Source: Bacteroidota bacterium
Lineage (GTDB): Bacteria; Bacteroidota; Bacteroidia; Palsa-965
Direction: 5' to 3'
NCBI GenBank assembly: GCA_016194975.1
Contig: JACQAM010000023.1
Coordinates: 186,001-250,000 of the forward strand
Length of the DNA stretch: 64,000 nucleotides
Part shown: one piece after another, positions 25,049 through 33,892 of the stretch
Position numbering within the stretch: the first letter of the stretch is position 1
Layout: the number at the start of each line of letters is the position of its first letter
Notes under the pieces: model-generated
Seen by the model: the letters and a program-made list of their open reading frames with translations, nothing else
What the model was told of the DNA's origin: nothing
Database searches by the model: none
Program-made: the position numbers and the translations under genes

Positions 25049-26041
25049 TCAGCTTTTTAAAGTATGTTTTTTATCAGGGAGCATATTTTCTTTCGACCAA
25101 ATTATTTTTTTCTCCTGCGGAAATTTTCGCTCGGCACAATTTTTCAGATTGCAGATCGGACAACACTCCGGAAGACAAGGATCGGAATGAATGAAAAATT
25201 CAAGTTCCTCACCGATCTGTTTTCGCACGAGTTTATCCACGGCATCCACTTCATCGTGCGCTTTCTCCAATGAAAAATACCAGGGCAACGTCATGTGCGC
25301 ATCCACGTGCAGGCCCGATCCGTACTTGAGCACGCGCAGGTTGTGCATATCGATCCAGGGATCGCGCCGGTTCTCATTGAGAATTCGTATAAGTTCACCG
25401 ATTTTCACTTCATCCTGCTCGTCCAGCAGATTTCCGAATGAACGACGAACGATCCTGTAACCCGTAAAAAAAATAATGATGCCGAAAAATATTGCAAGTG
25501 CATTGTCGAGCCAGTTCCAACCGGTTAAATGGATAACGATCAAGCCGGCGAAAATTCCTGTACTCGTGAACATATCGGTAACAAGATGTTTTCCGCTCGC
25601 CCGCATTGCTTCTGAATTTTCATTTCTTCCGCGCAGCATTAAATATTTTCCCATAATAAAATTGCAGACACCGGAAACAGCAATGAGCATTCCGCCAAGA
25701 TCAGCTCGGGGAATGGCGTGCGGATAAAAAAAACCATACGTGGCCTGAACCAGAATAGCAGTGCCGGCAAGCAAGATAAGCGCACCTTCGAATCCCGCAG
25801 AAACAAATTCAATTTTTCCATGGCCATAAGGATGCTCTTTATCGCGCGGCCGCGAAGCGTAAACAATGGAGAACAGCGCGAAACTTCCGGCAACTACATT
25901 CACAATACTTTCGAGCGCATCAGTCAGCACGGCATTCGAACGTGTGATCCACCACGCGACGAATTTCACCGAAAGAAGAATAAGACTGAAGAATAACATC
26001 AGTTTCATCACACTCACTTTTCCTTTCGAGGATCCGATCAT
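25049..26041 (-). CDS. Cation diffusion facilitator (CDF) metal efflux transporter
   Basis: 330 aa. Six TM helices fit a CDF exporter. TM2 has TDALESIVNVVAG with the metal-site acidic residue, and HPYGHGKIE follows TM2-3. TM5 region carries the usual Asp (WLDNALAIFFG). The C-terminal cytoplasmic domain ends with a Cys-rich cluster (DPCLPECCPICNLKNC). The metal could be Zn, Fe or Cd/Co; it cannot be decided here. It lies 38 nt after the ligT-like gene in the same run. Confidence 0.9.
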   Translation of the reverse strand: MIGSSKGKVSVMKLMLFFSLILLSVKFVAWWITRSNAVLTDALESIVNVVAGSFALFSIVYASRPRDKEHPYGHGKIEFVSAGFEGALILLAGTAILVQATYGFFYPHAIPRADLGGMLIAVSGVCNFIMGKYLMLRGRNENSEAMRASGKHLVTDMFTSTGIFAGLIVIHLTGWNWLDNALAIFFGIIIFFTGYRIVRRSFGNLLDEQDEVKIGELIRILNENRRDPWIDMHNLRVLKYGSGLHVDAHMTLPWYFSLEKAHDEVDAVDKLVRKQIGEELEFFIHSDPCLPECCPICNLKNCAERKFPQEKKIIWSKENMLPDKKHTLKS

Positions 26042-26079
26042 TCTATAAAGTTGGGATTAAAATGCAGTTTTTATAGTCA

Positions 26080-26616
26080 TTATAAAAAAGATTCCGAAAT
26101 AATTTTCCACCGGCCTTCATCCAGCCGCAGAAGCGAGATGCAGTCGGCGATAAATATTTCCATGAAAGTTCTGTTTTTATAATCGTCCCACGCCTGATGA
26201 AAATCCACTTCCTTCCAATCACGATTGCCAATGGTCATATGCGGATGAAAATTCTTTTCTTCATTCGCTTTTTTCATTCCACGCACATTCATGAAACCAT
26301 TTACAACCGCTGTGTGAATTCGTTTCAATTCCTCTGAAGGAATAACGTTAATAAAAAGAACACGCGGTGGAAAACATGAAAAATTTTCCAGTTTCACATC
26401 GAAAGAAAAAATTCCTTTTGCACAGGAAGAAAGCGCATCTGTAAGTTGTGATTCTTCTGCAGGGTCAAAATTGAACGGAGAAAACAAGGTGATATGAACC
26501 GGAGCTTTCAACGCAGCTTTTGTTCCGAACCTGAGGAAAAGATCTTCCTTCATCTGCTGTGCTTTTTCATTCACAGAGGCAGGAGCAACGATCGCTACGA
26601 AATAATATTTCTTCAC
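26080..26616 (-). CDS. 2'-5' RNA ligase / cyclic phosphodiesterase family protein
   Basis: 178 aa. Two HxT motifs define the 2H phosphoesterase fold: HITLFSPF (about residue 42) and HMTIGNRDW (about residue 123). LigT/ThpR-like proteins open 2',3'-cyclic phosphates or cyclise RNA ends; the true substrate is unknown. The start is ATG directly after a poly-A tract. It sits between the FKBP array and the CDF gene, 34 and 38 nt from each. Confidence 0.85.
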   Translation of the reverse strand: MKKYYFVAIVAPASVNEKAQQMKEDLFLRFGTKAALKAPVHITLFSPFNFDPAEESQLTDALSSCAKGIFSFDVKLENFSCFPPRVLFINVIPSEELKRIHTAVVNGFMNVRGMKKANEEKNFHPHMTIGNRDWKEVDFHQAWDDYKNRTFMEIFIADCISLLRLDEGRWKIISESFL

Positions 26617-26650
26617 GAAAAAAAAATTCTTAGAAAAGATCCCGGTATTT

Positions 26651-27538
26651 TTATTTCACTTCCAATAACTGTACATCGAAAATGAGAGTTGATCGCGGAG
26701 GTATCACACCGGGATAACCCATTTCACCATAGCCGAGGGAAAACGGAATGATGAGTTGTGCTTTATCTCCTTCATGCATCATCATAATTCCTTCGGCCCA
26801 TCCTTTGATCACCGGATCAGTTCCCAGCGTAAATGTAAATGGCTGATCGCGTTCCACCGAAGAGTCGAAAGGATAACCATCGATGAGAAATCCATCGTAA
26901 TGTACTGTTACTTTGTTCCCGTTCTTCGCCATTTTTCCATCGGGATGAGAATCCAAAAAAATAATTTTTAATCCCGAAGGAGTTTTGATCGTGTCTTTTC
27001 CTGTGGCATTCCACGGAACAGAATGCGGTTGAACGCTGATCACTTCAACCTGAAATTTCAAATTACTATTCGGAGGAATTTTTCCATTGATACGCGAACC
27101 GTATCCATACTTCGAAGGAAGATACATTTCCGCCACATCGCCACCATGCAATCGCAGTACGACAGAATCCCATCCCGCTATCACTTCATGTTTGCAAAGA
27201 TGAAAAGATAGCGGTTGATTATTGTGATGATAAGTTGCGTCGAAAACAGTATCATTCATCAATCTCCCGACATACCTCATCGTCACTTTATCCCATTTTT
27301 GAATTGCAGGACCATTACCTTTTGCTTTGATGTGATAACGGATCCCATCTGAAATATTTATCCAGCTTGTATCATGATTTAAAACTGCAGTATATTTTCT
27401 GGCGATGCCATCATCCGGCGGAACGTAAGCTTCATTCACAAAACTTTTATCAGCTGGTTTTGTTTTTTTCTTCGTGATGAAACAACCGGCAAGAAAAATA
27501 ATTCCCGCAAGCGGAAAAATAAAATGATAGCTTCTCAT
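26651..27538 (-). CDS. Two-domain FKBP-type peptidyl-prolyl isomerase lipoprotein
   Basis: 295 aa. The lipobox LAGC puts the lipid Cys at 19. Two full FKBP domains follow. In domain 1 the FKBP12-like active residues are kept: Tyr in MRYVGRL, Phe-Asp in VFDATY, VIAGWD and YGYGS. Domain 2 is also intact (VHYDGFL, PFDSS, VIKGWAEG, LGYGEMGYPG). It should be an active isomerase/chaperone of the cell envelope. It is the last of five consecutive FKBP genes, starting 3 nt after its neighbour's stop. Confidence 0.9.
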   Translation of the reverse strand: MRSYHFIFPLAGIIFLAGCFITKKKTKPADKSFVNEAYVPPDDGIARKYTAVLNHDTSWINISDGIRYHIKAKGNGPAIQKWDKVTMRYVGRLMNDTVFDATYHHNNQPLSFHLCKHEVIAGWDSVVLRLHGGDVAEMYLPSKYGYGSRINGKIPPNSNLKFQVEVISVQPHSVPWNATGKDTIKTPSGLKIIFLDSHPDGKMAKNGNKVTVHYDGFLIDGYPFDSSVERDQPFTFTLGTDPVIKGWAEGIMMMHEGDKAQLIIPFSLGYGEMGYPGVIPPRSTLIFDVQLLEVK

Positions 27539-27541
27539 GGT

Positions 27542-28504
27542 TCAGTGCTGGCTGGGTTGCGCGGAAATAATTTCCACTTCGAACACACGCGTGAGTCCGT
27601 CCTTGTATGCCATGCCGGAAGGCAGAACGAAAATTGCTTTTTCGCCCAGGTGCATTTTGTAAATGCATTTTGTAAAACCGAGGATCATCGGATCGATGCC
27701 GAGTGTGAACGTCAGCGGTTGTTGTCCTTCCACCATTGTGTTTGAATCGAAAACGGTTCCGTCGAGAAATTTTCCGGTGTAAAGCACGCCTACTTTTGTA
27801 AATAATTTCAACGCATCGCCGGTACCGGGTTTGATAGTCTGAAAATAAATACTGTCTTCGTCGGGAGGAGTATTGAATCCATACTGGATCAGAAATGGTT
27901 TCAGCAATTCCTTATCCTTCGCTTTCAATTCCGGTTCTTTTGCTTTCGCCTGTTGCTGCACCTGTCCCATCACTTGGTTGATCTTCTGCTGAACAGCTTG
28001 TTTCGCCGCCTGCTCACGCTGTCCTTTCGCTTTGAGCGAATCAATCATCACGCGCGAAAAAACACTGTCCACTTTCACAGCGAAACCGATGTACTTCATT
28101 GAATCGACATGCTGCTGGAATTTAAAATCATTCGGGTAATATTTCCTGAGTGTATCATACTGAATGAAAAAACAGGAACTGTCGCCCGCGTGCATGTGCA
28201 TGAACATGTCCATGAAATCTCCTTTGAAGAGCGGCTTTTTTATGAGAATGGGAAATGAACTTGCCTGTGCATTGGCATTTACATCGAGAAAAACAGAATC
28301 TTTCTCAGTTTTGAATTTCACTTTCACAAAAACCGCGCCCCCTGTATCAGCAAGAATTTTTCCTGTTCCTGCAGCGAATTGTTTTACGTAAGTGTCCTGG
28401 CTGTATTTTTTGTAACCCGGGAAAAGTTCTTTGGGTTCTTTCTTGAATGAGAAGAAAAGAAATCCGAAAATAAAAAGAGTGGCAACTAAAAAAACTTTTC
28501 TCAT
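27542..28504 (-). CDS. FKBP-type isomerase, degenerate N-domain plus C-terminal FKBP domain
   Basis: 320 aa. A hydrophobic N-terminus (FLVATLFIFGFLFF) has no Cys, so it is a cleaved or uncleaved anchor, unlike its lipoprotein neighbours. After a PGYKKYSQ word comes a degenerate FKBP-like domain (FKGDFMDMFMHMHAGDS), then a Gln/Lys/Ala-rich helical linker, and a C-terminal FKBP domain with LYTGKF, VFDSN and MILGFT. The active-site Trp is Phe here. It is clearly paralogous to the next gene (28517-29515), sharing the KGDFMD and KDSVF words. Confidence 0.88.
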   Translation of the reverse strand: MRKVFLVATLFIFGFLFFSFKKEPKELFPGYKKYSQDTYVKQFAAGTGKILADTGGAVFVKVKFKTEKDSVFLDVNANAQASSFPILIKKPLFKGDFMDMFMHMHAGDSSCFFIQYDTLRKYYPNDFKFQQHVDSMKYIGFAVKVDSVFSRVMIDSLKAKGQREQAAKQAVQQKINQVMGQVQQQAKAKEPELKAKDKELLKPFLIQYGFNTPPDEDSIYFQTIKPGTGDALKLFTKVGVLYTGKFLDGTVFDSNTMVEGQQPLTFTLGIDPMILGFTKCIYKMHLGEKAIFVLPSGMAYKDGLTRVFEVEIISAQPSQH

Positions 28505-28516
28505 TACTGAAAATTT

Positions 28517-29515
28517 TTATTTATGCATAGCGGGCATTCCAGCGTCAATAACTTCAACGTTGAATACGCGCGTAATGGAATCCTGGTAACCCATCGCCGG
28601 CGGAATGATCAGTGTGCCTTTTCCGCCTTTTTTCATTTTCATTACGCCATTGGTAAAACCGGTGATCATCTGGTCAACGCCGAGTTGAAAAGTGAGCAGA
28701 TCCTGTTGTGGTGATAATTCGTTCGTGTCAAAGATCGTACCATCGAGATATTTTCCGGTGTAGCGTAAACTTACCGTCATTCCGAATTGAATGGCCTCAT
28801 TTGTTCCCGGCGAATTTTCGATATAATAGATTCCATCTTTATCAGGTTTCACCGTCACGTGATTATCGGCGAGATATTTCTTCAGCAATTTTGCATCCTG
28901 CTTTTTCATTTCCGGCGCCATCATTTGCGCTTTCTGGCGAATGGAGCCGAGCGAATCCTGTATGACCTGCATGATATGCATCTGGCGATTTCCTTCTGCA
29001 ACAAAATCGTCCCATTTTTTTTTCGTATAAATGCTATCGACGCGCAATGCAAAACCAATGTATTTCATCGTATCATACTTCGGTTCTTTAAAACTGAATT
29101 TACTTTTTACGTGCGGCCCGCCCTGCTGATCATACACCGTGTCCACATAATATTTCTGAAGTGAATCAAGGCGAATGAAAAATGAAGCGCTGTCTCCCTT
29201 ATGGAATTTCGTCATCACGTCCATGAAATCTCCTTTGTACTTGAATTTTGAGAGCGGGATCGGGAAAGCCATTCCGGGTTGACGCGGATTTGCATTGAGG
29301 TCCATGAACACAGAATCTTTTGCGTCCTTGAATTTGAGATGAACGAACATAGCGCCACCCACTTCACAGGTCTTTCCTTTGTCTGCACTGGTTTTCATCA
29401 TGAGCAACCAACTGCCGTGTCCCTGATCTTCGTAACCTGGAAAAGGAGATTCATCCGCGCAGGAAACGATGAGAAATGCTGCGACAATCGCGATAGGGAA
29501 AATAATTTTTTTCAT
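28517..29515 (-). CDS. FKBP-type isomerase lipoprotein, degenerate N-domain plus FKBP domain
   Basis: 332 aa. Lipobox IVSC (Cys19), then PFPGYEDQG. The N-terminal domain (about 45-150) is FKBP-like but lacks the catalytic set; the helical linker (about 165-215) has many Met/Gln/Lys. The C-terminal FKBP domain has LRYTGKY, IFDTN, MITGFT (Trp to Phe) and a shortened YQD loop. Together with 27542-28504 it looks like a tandem duplication. Likely periplasmic face of the outer membrane; chaperone role inferred. Confidence 0.88.
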   Translation of the reverse strand: MKKIIFPIAIVAAFLIVSCADESPFPGYEDQGHGSWLLMMKTSADKGKTCEVGGAMFVHLKFKDAKDSVFMDLNANPRQPGMAFPIPLSKFKYKGDFMDVMTKFHKGDSASFFIRLDSLQKYYVDTVYDQQGGPHVKSKFSFKEPKYDTMKYIGFALRVDSIYTKKKWDDFVAEGNRQMHIMQVIQDSLGSIRQKAQMMAPEMKKQDAKLLKKYLADNHVTVKPDKDGIYYIENSPGTNEAIQFGMTVSLRYTGKYLDGTIFDTNELSPQQDLLTFQLGVDQMITGFTNGVMKMKKGGKGTLIIPPAMGYQDSITRVFNVEVIDAGMPAMHK

Positions 29516-29529
29516 TATGATTTTTGAAT

Positions 29530-30354
29530 TTATTGAACGGAAACCAATTCGATTTCGTAAATGACCGGTGTATGCGGCGGAACAATTCCATTACTGGATC
29601 CATTGGTGCCGAAAGCCAGCGCCGAAGGTAGGATTATTTTCGCTTTTGCTCCTGCTTTCATTCGGTGAAGGGCCTGTTCTAATCCCGGCAAAACCTGGTC
29701 GGGCTGTCCCCATGTAAATGAGAATGGTTTGTTTTCAGCGCGCGTGTCATCGAACATCACACCGTTCATCAGGGTTCCCGTGTAATGAATGACAATTGTT
29801 TTTCCTGTCGATGGCTTTTCACCGATGCCTTCTTTCTCCGATTGAAATATCAATCCTGTACTGTCCTGAGCGCAATTGATTTTATTTTTTTTCATGTAAC
29901 GCTGAATGATCATCTGCTCATCGAGATCAGGATCGCGGTTCTCTGAAATTTTTTCATACGCTGCTTCATTCACAATGCGGATCACCTTCACATTCATTTC
30001 CACTGTTCCCGTATCCGGCGTTCCGATCATGTGAAGATCTCCGCCGGGAAGCATGAATGTAGCGCTGTCTCCTTCGGAGAGCACACTGAAGTACGGACTC
30101 GTGGACGCCTGGACGAAAAGTGTTCCTGTTCCGGTTTGAAATTCGGAATCGTAAAAAACTTTTCCGCCATATTTATTCTGCATGCGGATCTCGTAGTAAT
30201 CATTCTCTCCGGCTTTTTTGCCGGATTCACCGGGAATATGAAGTTTATAGAAAACACCTTTGGCAGCTTCCGTAAAACCGGGATACTTCGCATCATCGCA
30301 CGAGAAAAAAAAGAACACAGGAAATAATGCGGGGAGAATAACTGTTTTTTTCAT
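29530..30354 (-). CDS. FKBP-type isomerase lipoprotein with altered active site
   Basis: 274 aa. Lipobox FFSC (Cys19), then KYPGFTEAAKG, matching the PG[YF] word of the two genes downstream. A degenerate FKBP-like N-domain ends near LPGGDLH. The C-terminal FKBP domain has IHYTGTL and MFDDTR, but Trp is Leu (VLPGLEQ) and the loop Tyr is Phe (LAFGTNG). Reduced isomerase activity is possible. Its start overlaps the stop of the upstream 175-aa gene (ATGA), a sign of coupled translation. Confidence 0.88.
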   Translation of the reverse strand: MKKTVILPALFPVFFFFSCDDAKYPGFTEAAKGVFYKLHIPGESGKKAGENDYYEIRMQNKYGGKVFYDSEFQTGTGTLFVQASTSPYFSVLSEGDSATFMLPGGDLHMIGTPDTGTVEMNVKVIRIVNEAAYEKISENRDPDLDEQMIIQRYMKKNKINCAQDSTGLIFQSEKEGIGEKPSTGKTIVIHYTGTLMNGVMFDDTRAENKPFSFTWGQPDQVLPGLEQALHRMKAGAKAKIILPSALAFGTNGSSNGIVPPHTPVIYEIELVSVQ

Positions 30355-30878
30355 TCTTTTTTTCTTAATGAAATTAATTCCACTTCATACACCACGCTCG
30401 AAAGCGGCGGAATTTTTTTTTCGTCGCCGGTAAGTCCCTGCGCGAGATGCGATGGAAGAATGAATCGTGCCTGGTCGCCCACGTGCATAAGTTGTATTCC
30501 TTCATGAATTCCATATTCCACGTAATCTTCTCCAATGAGAAATTCTTTTGCCGAATCTTTTTTGGTTTCGTAGCAAACTGTTCCGTCAAGCAGGTAAATT
30601 TTAAAATAAACTTTCGCGAACATTCCGCTCTTTGCCTGTTCACCGTTTCCTTTTTTCAGGAACATGTAACGCAACCCCGTTGGGGTTTCCTGCATCTGCC
30701 AGTTATGATTTTTGATGTATTGATTGATCTCATCATTCTGCCGCTTCTCATCCCACGTGTTCATCTGCAGCGAGAGCGTGTGCATCTGCTGTTTCGAGAT
30801 CGGCTGCTTCTTCGGTTTCCCCTGCTCACCGCAAGATACGATCAGAAAAATAAGAAGGAAAAAAATGGAACGGAGCAT
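30351..30878 (-). CDS. GldI-like FKBP-fold lipoprotein with lost catalytic residues
   Basis: 175 aa. Lipobox IVSC gives lipid Cys16. A helical Gln/Met-rich stretch (about 24-60) precedes one FKBP domain. The Phe-Asp pair is replaced (TVCYET), the Trp site reads YGIHEG, and the loop Tyr is gone (LAQGLTG), so classical isomerase activity looks lost. In flavobacteria, gldI (a gliding/type IX secretion FKBP lipoprotein) sits next to a DHH phosphoesterase gene and ndk, as here; hence the GldI-like label from context. It is the first of the five-gene array, 25 nt after nrnA. Confidence 0.8.
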   Translation of the reverse strand: MLRSIFFLLIFLIVSCGEQGKPKKQPISKQQMHTLSLQMNTWDEKRQNDEINQYIKNHNWQMQETPTGLRYMFLKKGNGEQAKSGMFAKVYFKIYLLDGTVCYETKKDSAKEFLIGEDYVEYGIHEGIQLMHVGDQARFILPSHLAQGLTGDEKKIPPLSSVVYEVELISLRKKE

Positions 30879-30903
30879 GAACTGTTTTCTTTCTGAACGA
30901 AGT

Positions 30904-31914
30904 TCAGGCCTTTTTTAGTCTGGGAAGATAAGCTGGAAGAGCAGTTTTGAATTTTTTAACAACTTCCTCCAATGAAATTTCGAGTTGCCCGCCAGCCGCA
31001 TTACGGTGACCTCCGCCATTGAAATTGGCACGTGCAAATTCATTTACATCGAAATTTCCTTTGGAGCGAAACGAACATTTTATTTTTCCGTCGCGCTCAG
31101 CAAAAAATGCTGAAAAAACAATTCCCTTCATAGTAAGGCCATAATTCACGAGTCCTTCGGTATCTCCTTTTTCATAATGAAAACGATCCTGCTCTGCTTC
31201 ACTCAATGTAAAAAAAGCAGTATGCATTTCAGGGATTACTTCCATTTTTTCACTCAAGGCATAACCAAGTAGCCGAATGCGGAATTCCGAATTATCATCG
31301 TACACGCGCACGTGGTTGAGCGCGGCATCTGCACCTGCCTCCATGAGTGCGGCCGCCACGCGCATGGTTTTCGGTGTGGTACTCGGAAAACGAAATGAGC
31401 CGGTGTCGGTCATGATTCCTGTATAGAGACAATCGGCAATGTGGCGATCGATCTTTTTCTTGCCGCCGAGCGAAAGAATAAGATCGTAAATGAGTTCGGC
31501 GGTAGAAGAAGATTCCACGCGATGAAAAGAATACTGCGCGAAGCTTAAAGGATTCGGGTGATGATCGATGAGCACTTTCGGAATATCTAATTTCAAAATT
31601 TTATCGCCAAGCGAATTGATCCTTTTCAGGTCATTGAAATCGAGACAGAAAATGATCTCTGAATTCTCCAGCAGTTTTTCCGCTTTATTTTTATTCTTCA
31701 TCGCATCAGTCACTTTAGAATGGCCGTGCATCCAATGGAGAAAAGCAGGATATTCATTGGGAACGATCACCTGTGCATCATGTCCGCATTTAATGAGATA
31801 ATTCCAGAGTCCGAGTGAAGAACCTATGGCATCACCATCGGGAGACCAGTGTGTGACAATGGCGATCTTTCTTTTTTTAGCAAGAAATTTTTTGAGTGTG
31901 GAGGCGTCGCTCAA
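30904..31914 (-). CDS. nrnA: DHH/DHHA1 phosphoesterase (NrnA-like nanoRNase/pAp phosphatase)
   Basis: About 336 aa from the chosen TTG (MSDASTLKKFL). The DHH domain has HWSPDGDAIGSSLG, CLDFN and the DHHPNP motif; the DHHA1 domain ends with GGGHRNAAGG. NrnA-type enzymes degrade 2-5 nt RNAs and/or dephosphorylate pAp. The only ATG of the frame (32079) would overlap ndk and its promoter on the other strand, so a non-ATG start is favoured; this is uncertain. It heads the minus-strand run that contains the FKBP array. Confidence 0.88.
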   Translation of the reverse strand: MSDASTLKKFLAKKRKIAIVTHWSPDGDAIGSSLGLWNYLIKCGHDAQVIVPNEYPAFLHWMHGHSKVTDAMKNKNKAEKLLENSEIIFCLDFNDLKRINSLGDKILKLDIPKVLIDHHPNPLSFAQYSFHRVESSSTAELIYDLILSLGGKKKIDRHIADCLYTGIMTDTGSFRFPSTTPKTMRVAAALMEAGADAALNHVRVYDDNSEFRIRLLGYALSEKMEVIPEMHTAFFTLSEAEQDRFHYEKGDTEGLVNYGLTMKGIVFSAFFAERDGKIKCSFRSKGNFDVNEFARANFNGGGHRNAAGGQLEISLEEVVKKFKTALPAYLPRLKKA

Positions 31915-32006
31915 ATGCAGAAAATATTTGGTGTGCGTTTTTTTTGGTTGACGTTCAAAGTTACGCGAAAGGACCGATGAACGATATTCTGAAAATGAAA
32001 AATGCT

Positions 32007-32014
32007 TACTTTTG
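32007..32014 (+). promoter_or_regulatory. -7 box of ndk
   Basis: TACTTTTG fits TAnnTTTG, 46 nt before the ndk ATG. It also lies inside the implausible 5' extension of the divergent nrnA frame. Confidence 0.5.
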
Positions 32015-32060
32015 CCCGCGAAATTATCGGGAAATGCCCGTGCAATAACCAAAGAATAAA

Positions 32061-32480
32061 ATGGCAACGAACAGAACATTCACCATGATCAAACCCGATG
32101 CGGTTGGCAACAATTACATCGGCCCCATACTTGCAAAGATCAACGAAGCAGGATTCCGCATTGTGGCAATGAAGTACACCAAACTTTCAGCGGAGATGGC
32201 GGGAAAATTCTACGAAGTGCATAAAGAGCGTGGATTTTATAAAGAGCTGGTCGATTATATGTCGTCGGGCCCCATCGTGGCGGCAATCCTCGAGAGAGAT
32301 GATGCAGTTGCTTCTTTTCGAAAACTCATTGGCGCAACCGATCCGTCGAAAGCAGAACCGGGAACGATCCGCGCTTTGTATGCGAAATCAATTGCGGCGA
32401 ATGCTGTTCATGGTTCGGATAGTGATGAGAATGCCGCGATCGAAGGAAATTTTTTCTTTTCAATGACAGAAAGATTCTGA
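32061..32480 (+). CDS. ndk: Nucleoside diphosphate kinase
   Basis: 139 aa, normal length. It opens with [10 protein letters not shown] and carries the active-site NAVHGSDS with the phospho-acceptor His at 117, plus [14 protein letters not shown]. It balances NTP and dNTP pools by phosphate transfer. The pairing ndk | nrnA - GldI-like FKBP is a recurrent flavobacterial arrangement (known context). A promoter -7 box is at 32007-32014. Confidence 0.97.
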   Translation: MATNRTFTMIKPDAVGNNYIGPILAKINEAGFRIVAMKYTKLSAEMAGKFYEVHKERGFYKELVDYMSSGPIVAAILERDDAVASFRKLIGATDPSKAEPGTIRALYAKSIAANAVHGSDSDENAAIEGNFFFSMTERF

Positions 32481-32529
32481 ATCAGAAAAGTTTTTTTCAG
32501 ATTGGTACAGGCAAAGATTAGCGCGGGAT

Positions 32530-32967
32530 TTATTTGCACAAAAGACTCGACCCCAACCTTGTTTTTATTTTTTTATTGCAGAGAGCGGGCGGAAAAGTTG
32601 TTTTGAGAAAATAATCGAGGAATTGTTTCTCCATTCCCAATGGAAATTTTTCTCCGCATTTTTTTCCGGAATCCAATTTATACTTCGTGATATGCCCTGT
32701 CGAATCTATTGTTAATTCGACCACCATGATCACTTCCGGGCATTCCCTGCAACTGAGATCTATGTGAGATCTTTTAAGAATCGCCGGCAGAATATTTTTT
32801 GTCCAGTATCCTTTGATGCTGTCCCATGAAATTTTTGCCTGGCCTCCGAGTTGATAATCCCATACTGCGGCAGTATCAGTTGCAAGCGTATCCTGCACCT
32901 GTGAAAATGCTTTCGAAGTGAGCAGAAGTGAGAGCACAAATAAAAAAATAAAATGCACTTTTTTCAT
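32530..32967 (-). CDS. Small exported protein with TonB-C-like tail (hypothetical)
   Basis: 145 aa with a clean signal peptide (FIFLFVLSLLLTSKAFS). Not recognised as a named family. The second half (IMVVELTIDSTGHITKYKLD then a Phe-Leu-Lys-Pro stretch) has the strand-turn-strand-helix look of TonB C-terminal-like domains, and six Cys residues suggest disulfides in the periplasm. It converges with ndk. Function unknown. Confidence 0.7.
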   Translation of the reverse strand: MKKVHFIFLFVLSLLLTSKAFSQVQDTLATDTAAVWDYQLGGQAKISWDSIKGYWTKNILPAILKRSHIDLSCRECPEVIMVVELTIDSTGHITKYKLDSGKKCGEKFPLGMEKQFLDYFLKTTFPPALCNKKIKTRLGSSLLCK

Positions 32968-33235
32968 AGGTGAGTTGTCGTTATTCCTGCAAGATAAAAG
33001 GTTTTTGCTGAAAGTATAAAGGAACTCACTAAGCGCTTTATGCCGGATCCTCAGCTACGAATATTTTTTCTCCCGTCGACAGTTGTAAAATAAGGCGAGA
33101 AAGTTTTACCAATGACAACAGGGTCATAAAAACTGAAATTTCATTTTGGGAAAACTGCTTCTTTTTTTAACACGTTTTATCAAAGAAAAAATACCTTTTC
33201 TTTATTCAGTGAGTTATGCTACTAAAACCTGCCCC

Positions 33236-33892
33236 ATGAAAAAATACTTTTTCCCTGCGCTGTTCTTATCAACTCTTCTTTTTTCCTGCTATGAGGATTC
33301 GCTTTGCTTTCGCTATCCCCAGCCCGTGAATGCAAAAAATCTCAAAGAAATTCCCAATGAATTACGCGGAACTTTTTCTCAGAATAACGATACTGTCACA
33401 CTAACGATCTCCGACAAAATGGTGATCCGGAGATCCCTGTTTCCCATTCACTGGGCGTGGACAACACCGGATTCCGCTTCTGCAAAAAATTACAGCGGTG
33501 ATACACTCTATACTTTAAACGATCTGGTCCAACATTTCAAAGTGGTCAATGATACGATGATCGGTTACGAGATTATTACTGATACCCTGTTCACTATCGG
33601 TCCGCGGCACGTTGTACGAAAATACAACGGCTCTTATTATTTCAATTTCCCGTCCGACTCCCTGAATTATTACGTGAGAAAAGTAGATATCTCAGGTAAG
33701 GTGCTCAATGTCGCTTACATTTCATTTGCAAATATTGAACGCTTCATGGTTTTCAGTGAATTTGATAAATATTATGAAACAAAGGATACAACAAAAAAGA
33801 TCTATGGAATAGAACCCAAAGGGAATGAATTCAATGATTTTGTAAGAATGGGTGGATTCGATGCAGAGGAAGTTTACATCAGGAAAAAATAA
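33236..33892 (+). CDS. Lipoprotein of unknown function
   Basis: 218 aa from MKKYFFPALFLS, whose lipobox LFSC gives lipid Cys18; the frame is open back to 33146 but lacks sense as a signal. The body is beta-rich with TLTISDKMVIRRSL and a Tyr-rich middle, and no family is recognised. The last 14 bp overlap the end of comEC on the other strand. The 32968-33235 gap upstream shows nothing recognisable. Confidence 0.7.
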   Translation: MKKYFFPALFLSTLLFSCYEDSLCFRYPQPVNAKNLKEIPNELRGTFSQNNDTVTLTISDKMVIRRSLFPIHWAWTTPDSASAKNYSGDTLYTLNDLVQHFKVVNDTMIGYEIITDTLFTIGPRHVVRKYNGSYYFNFPSDSLNYYVRKVDISGKVLNVAYISFANIERFMVFSEFDKYYETKDTTKKIYGIEPKGNEFNDFVRMGGFDAEEVYIRKK

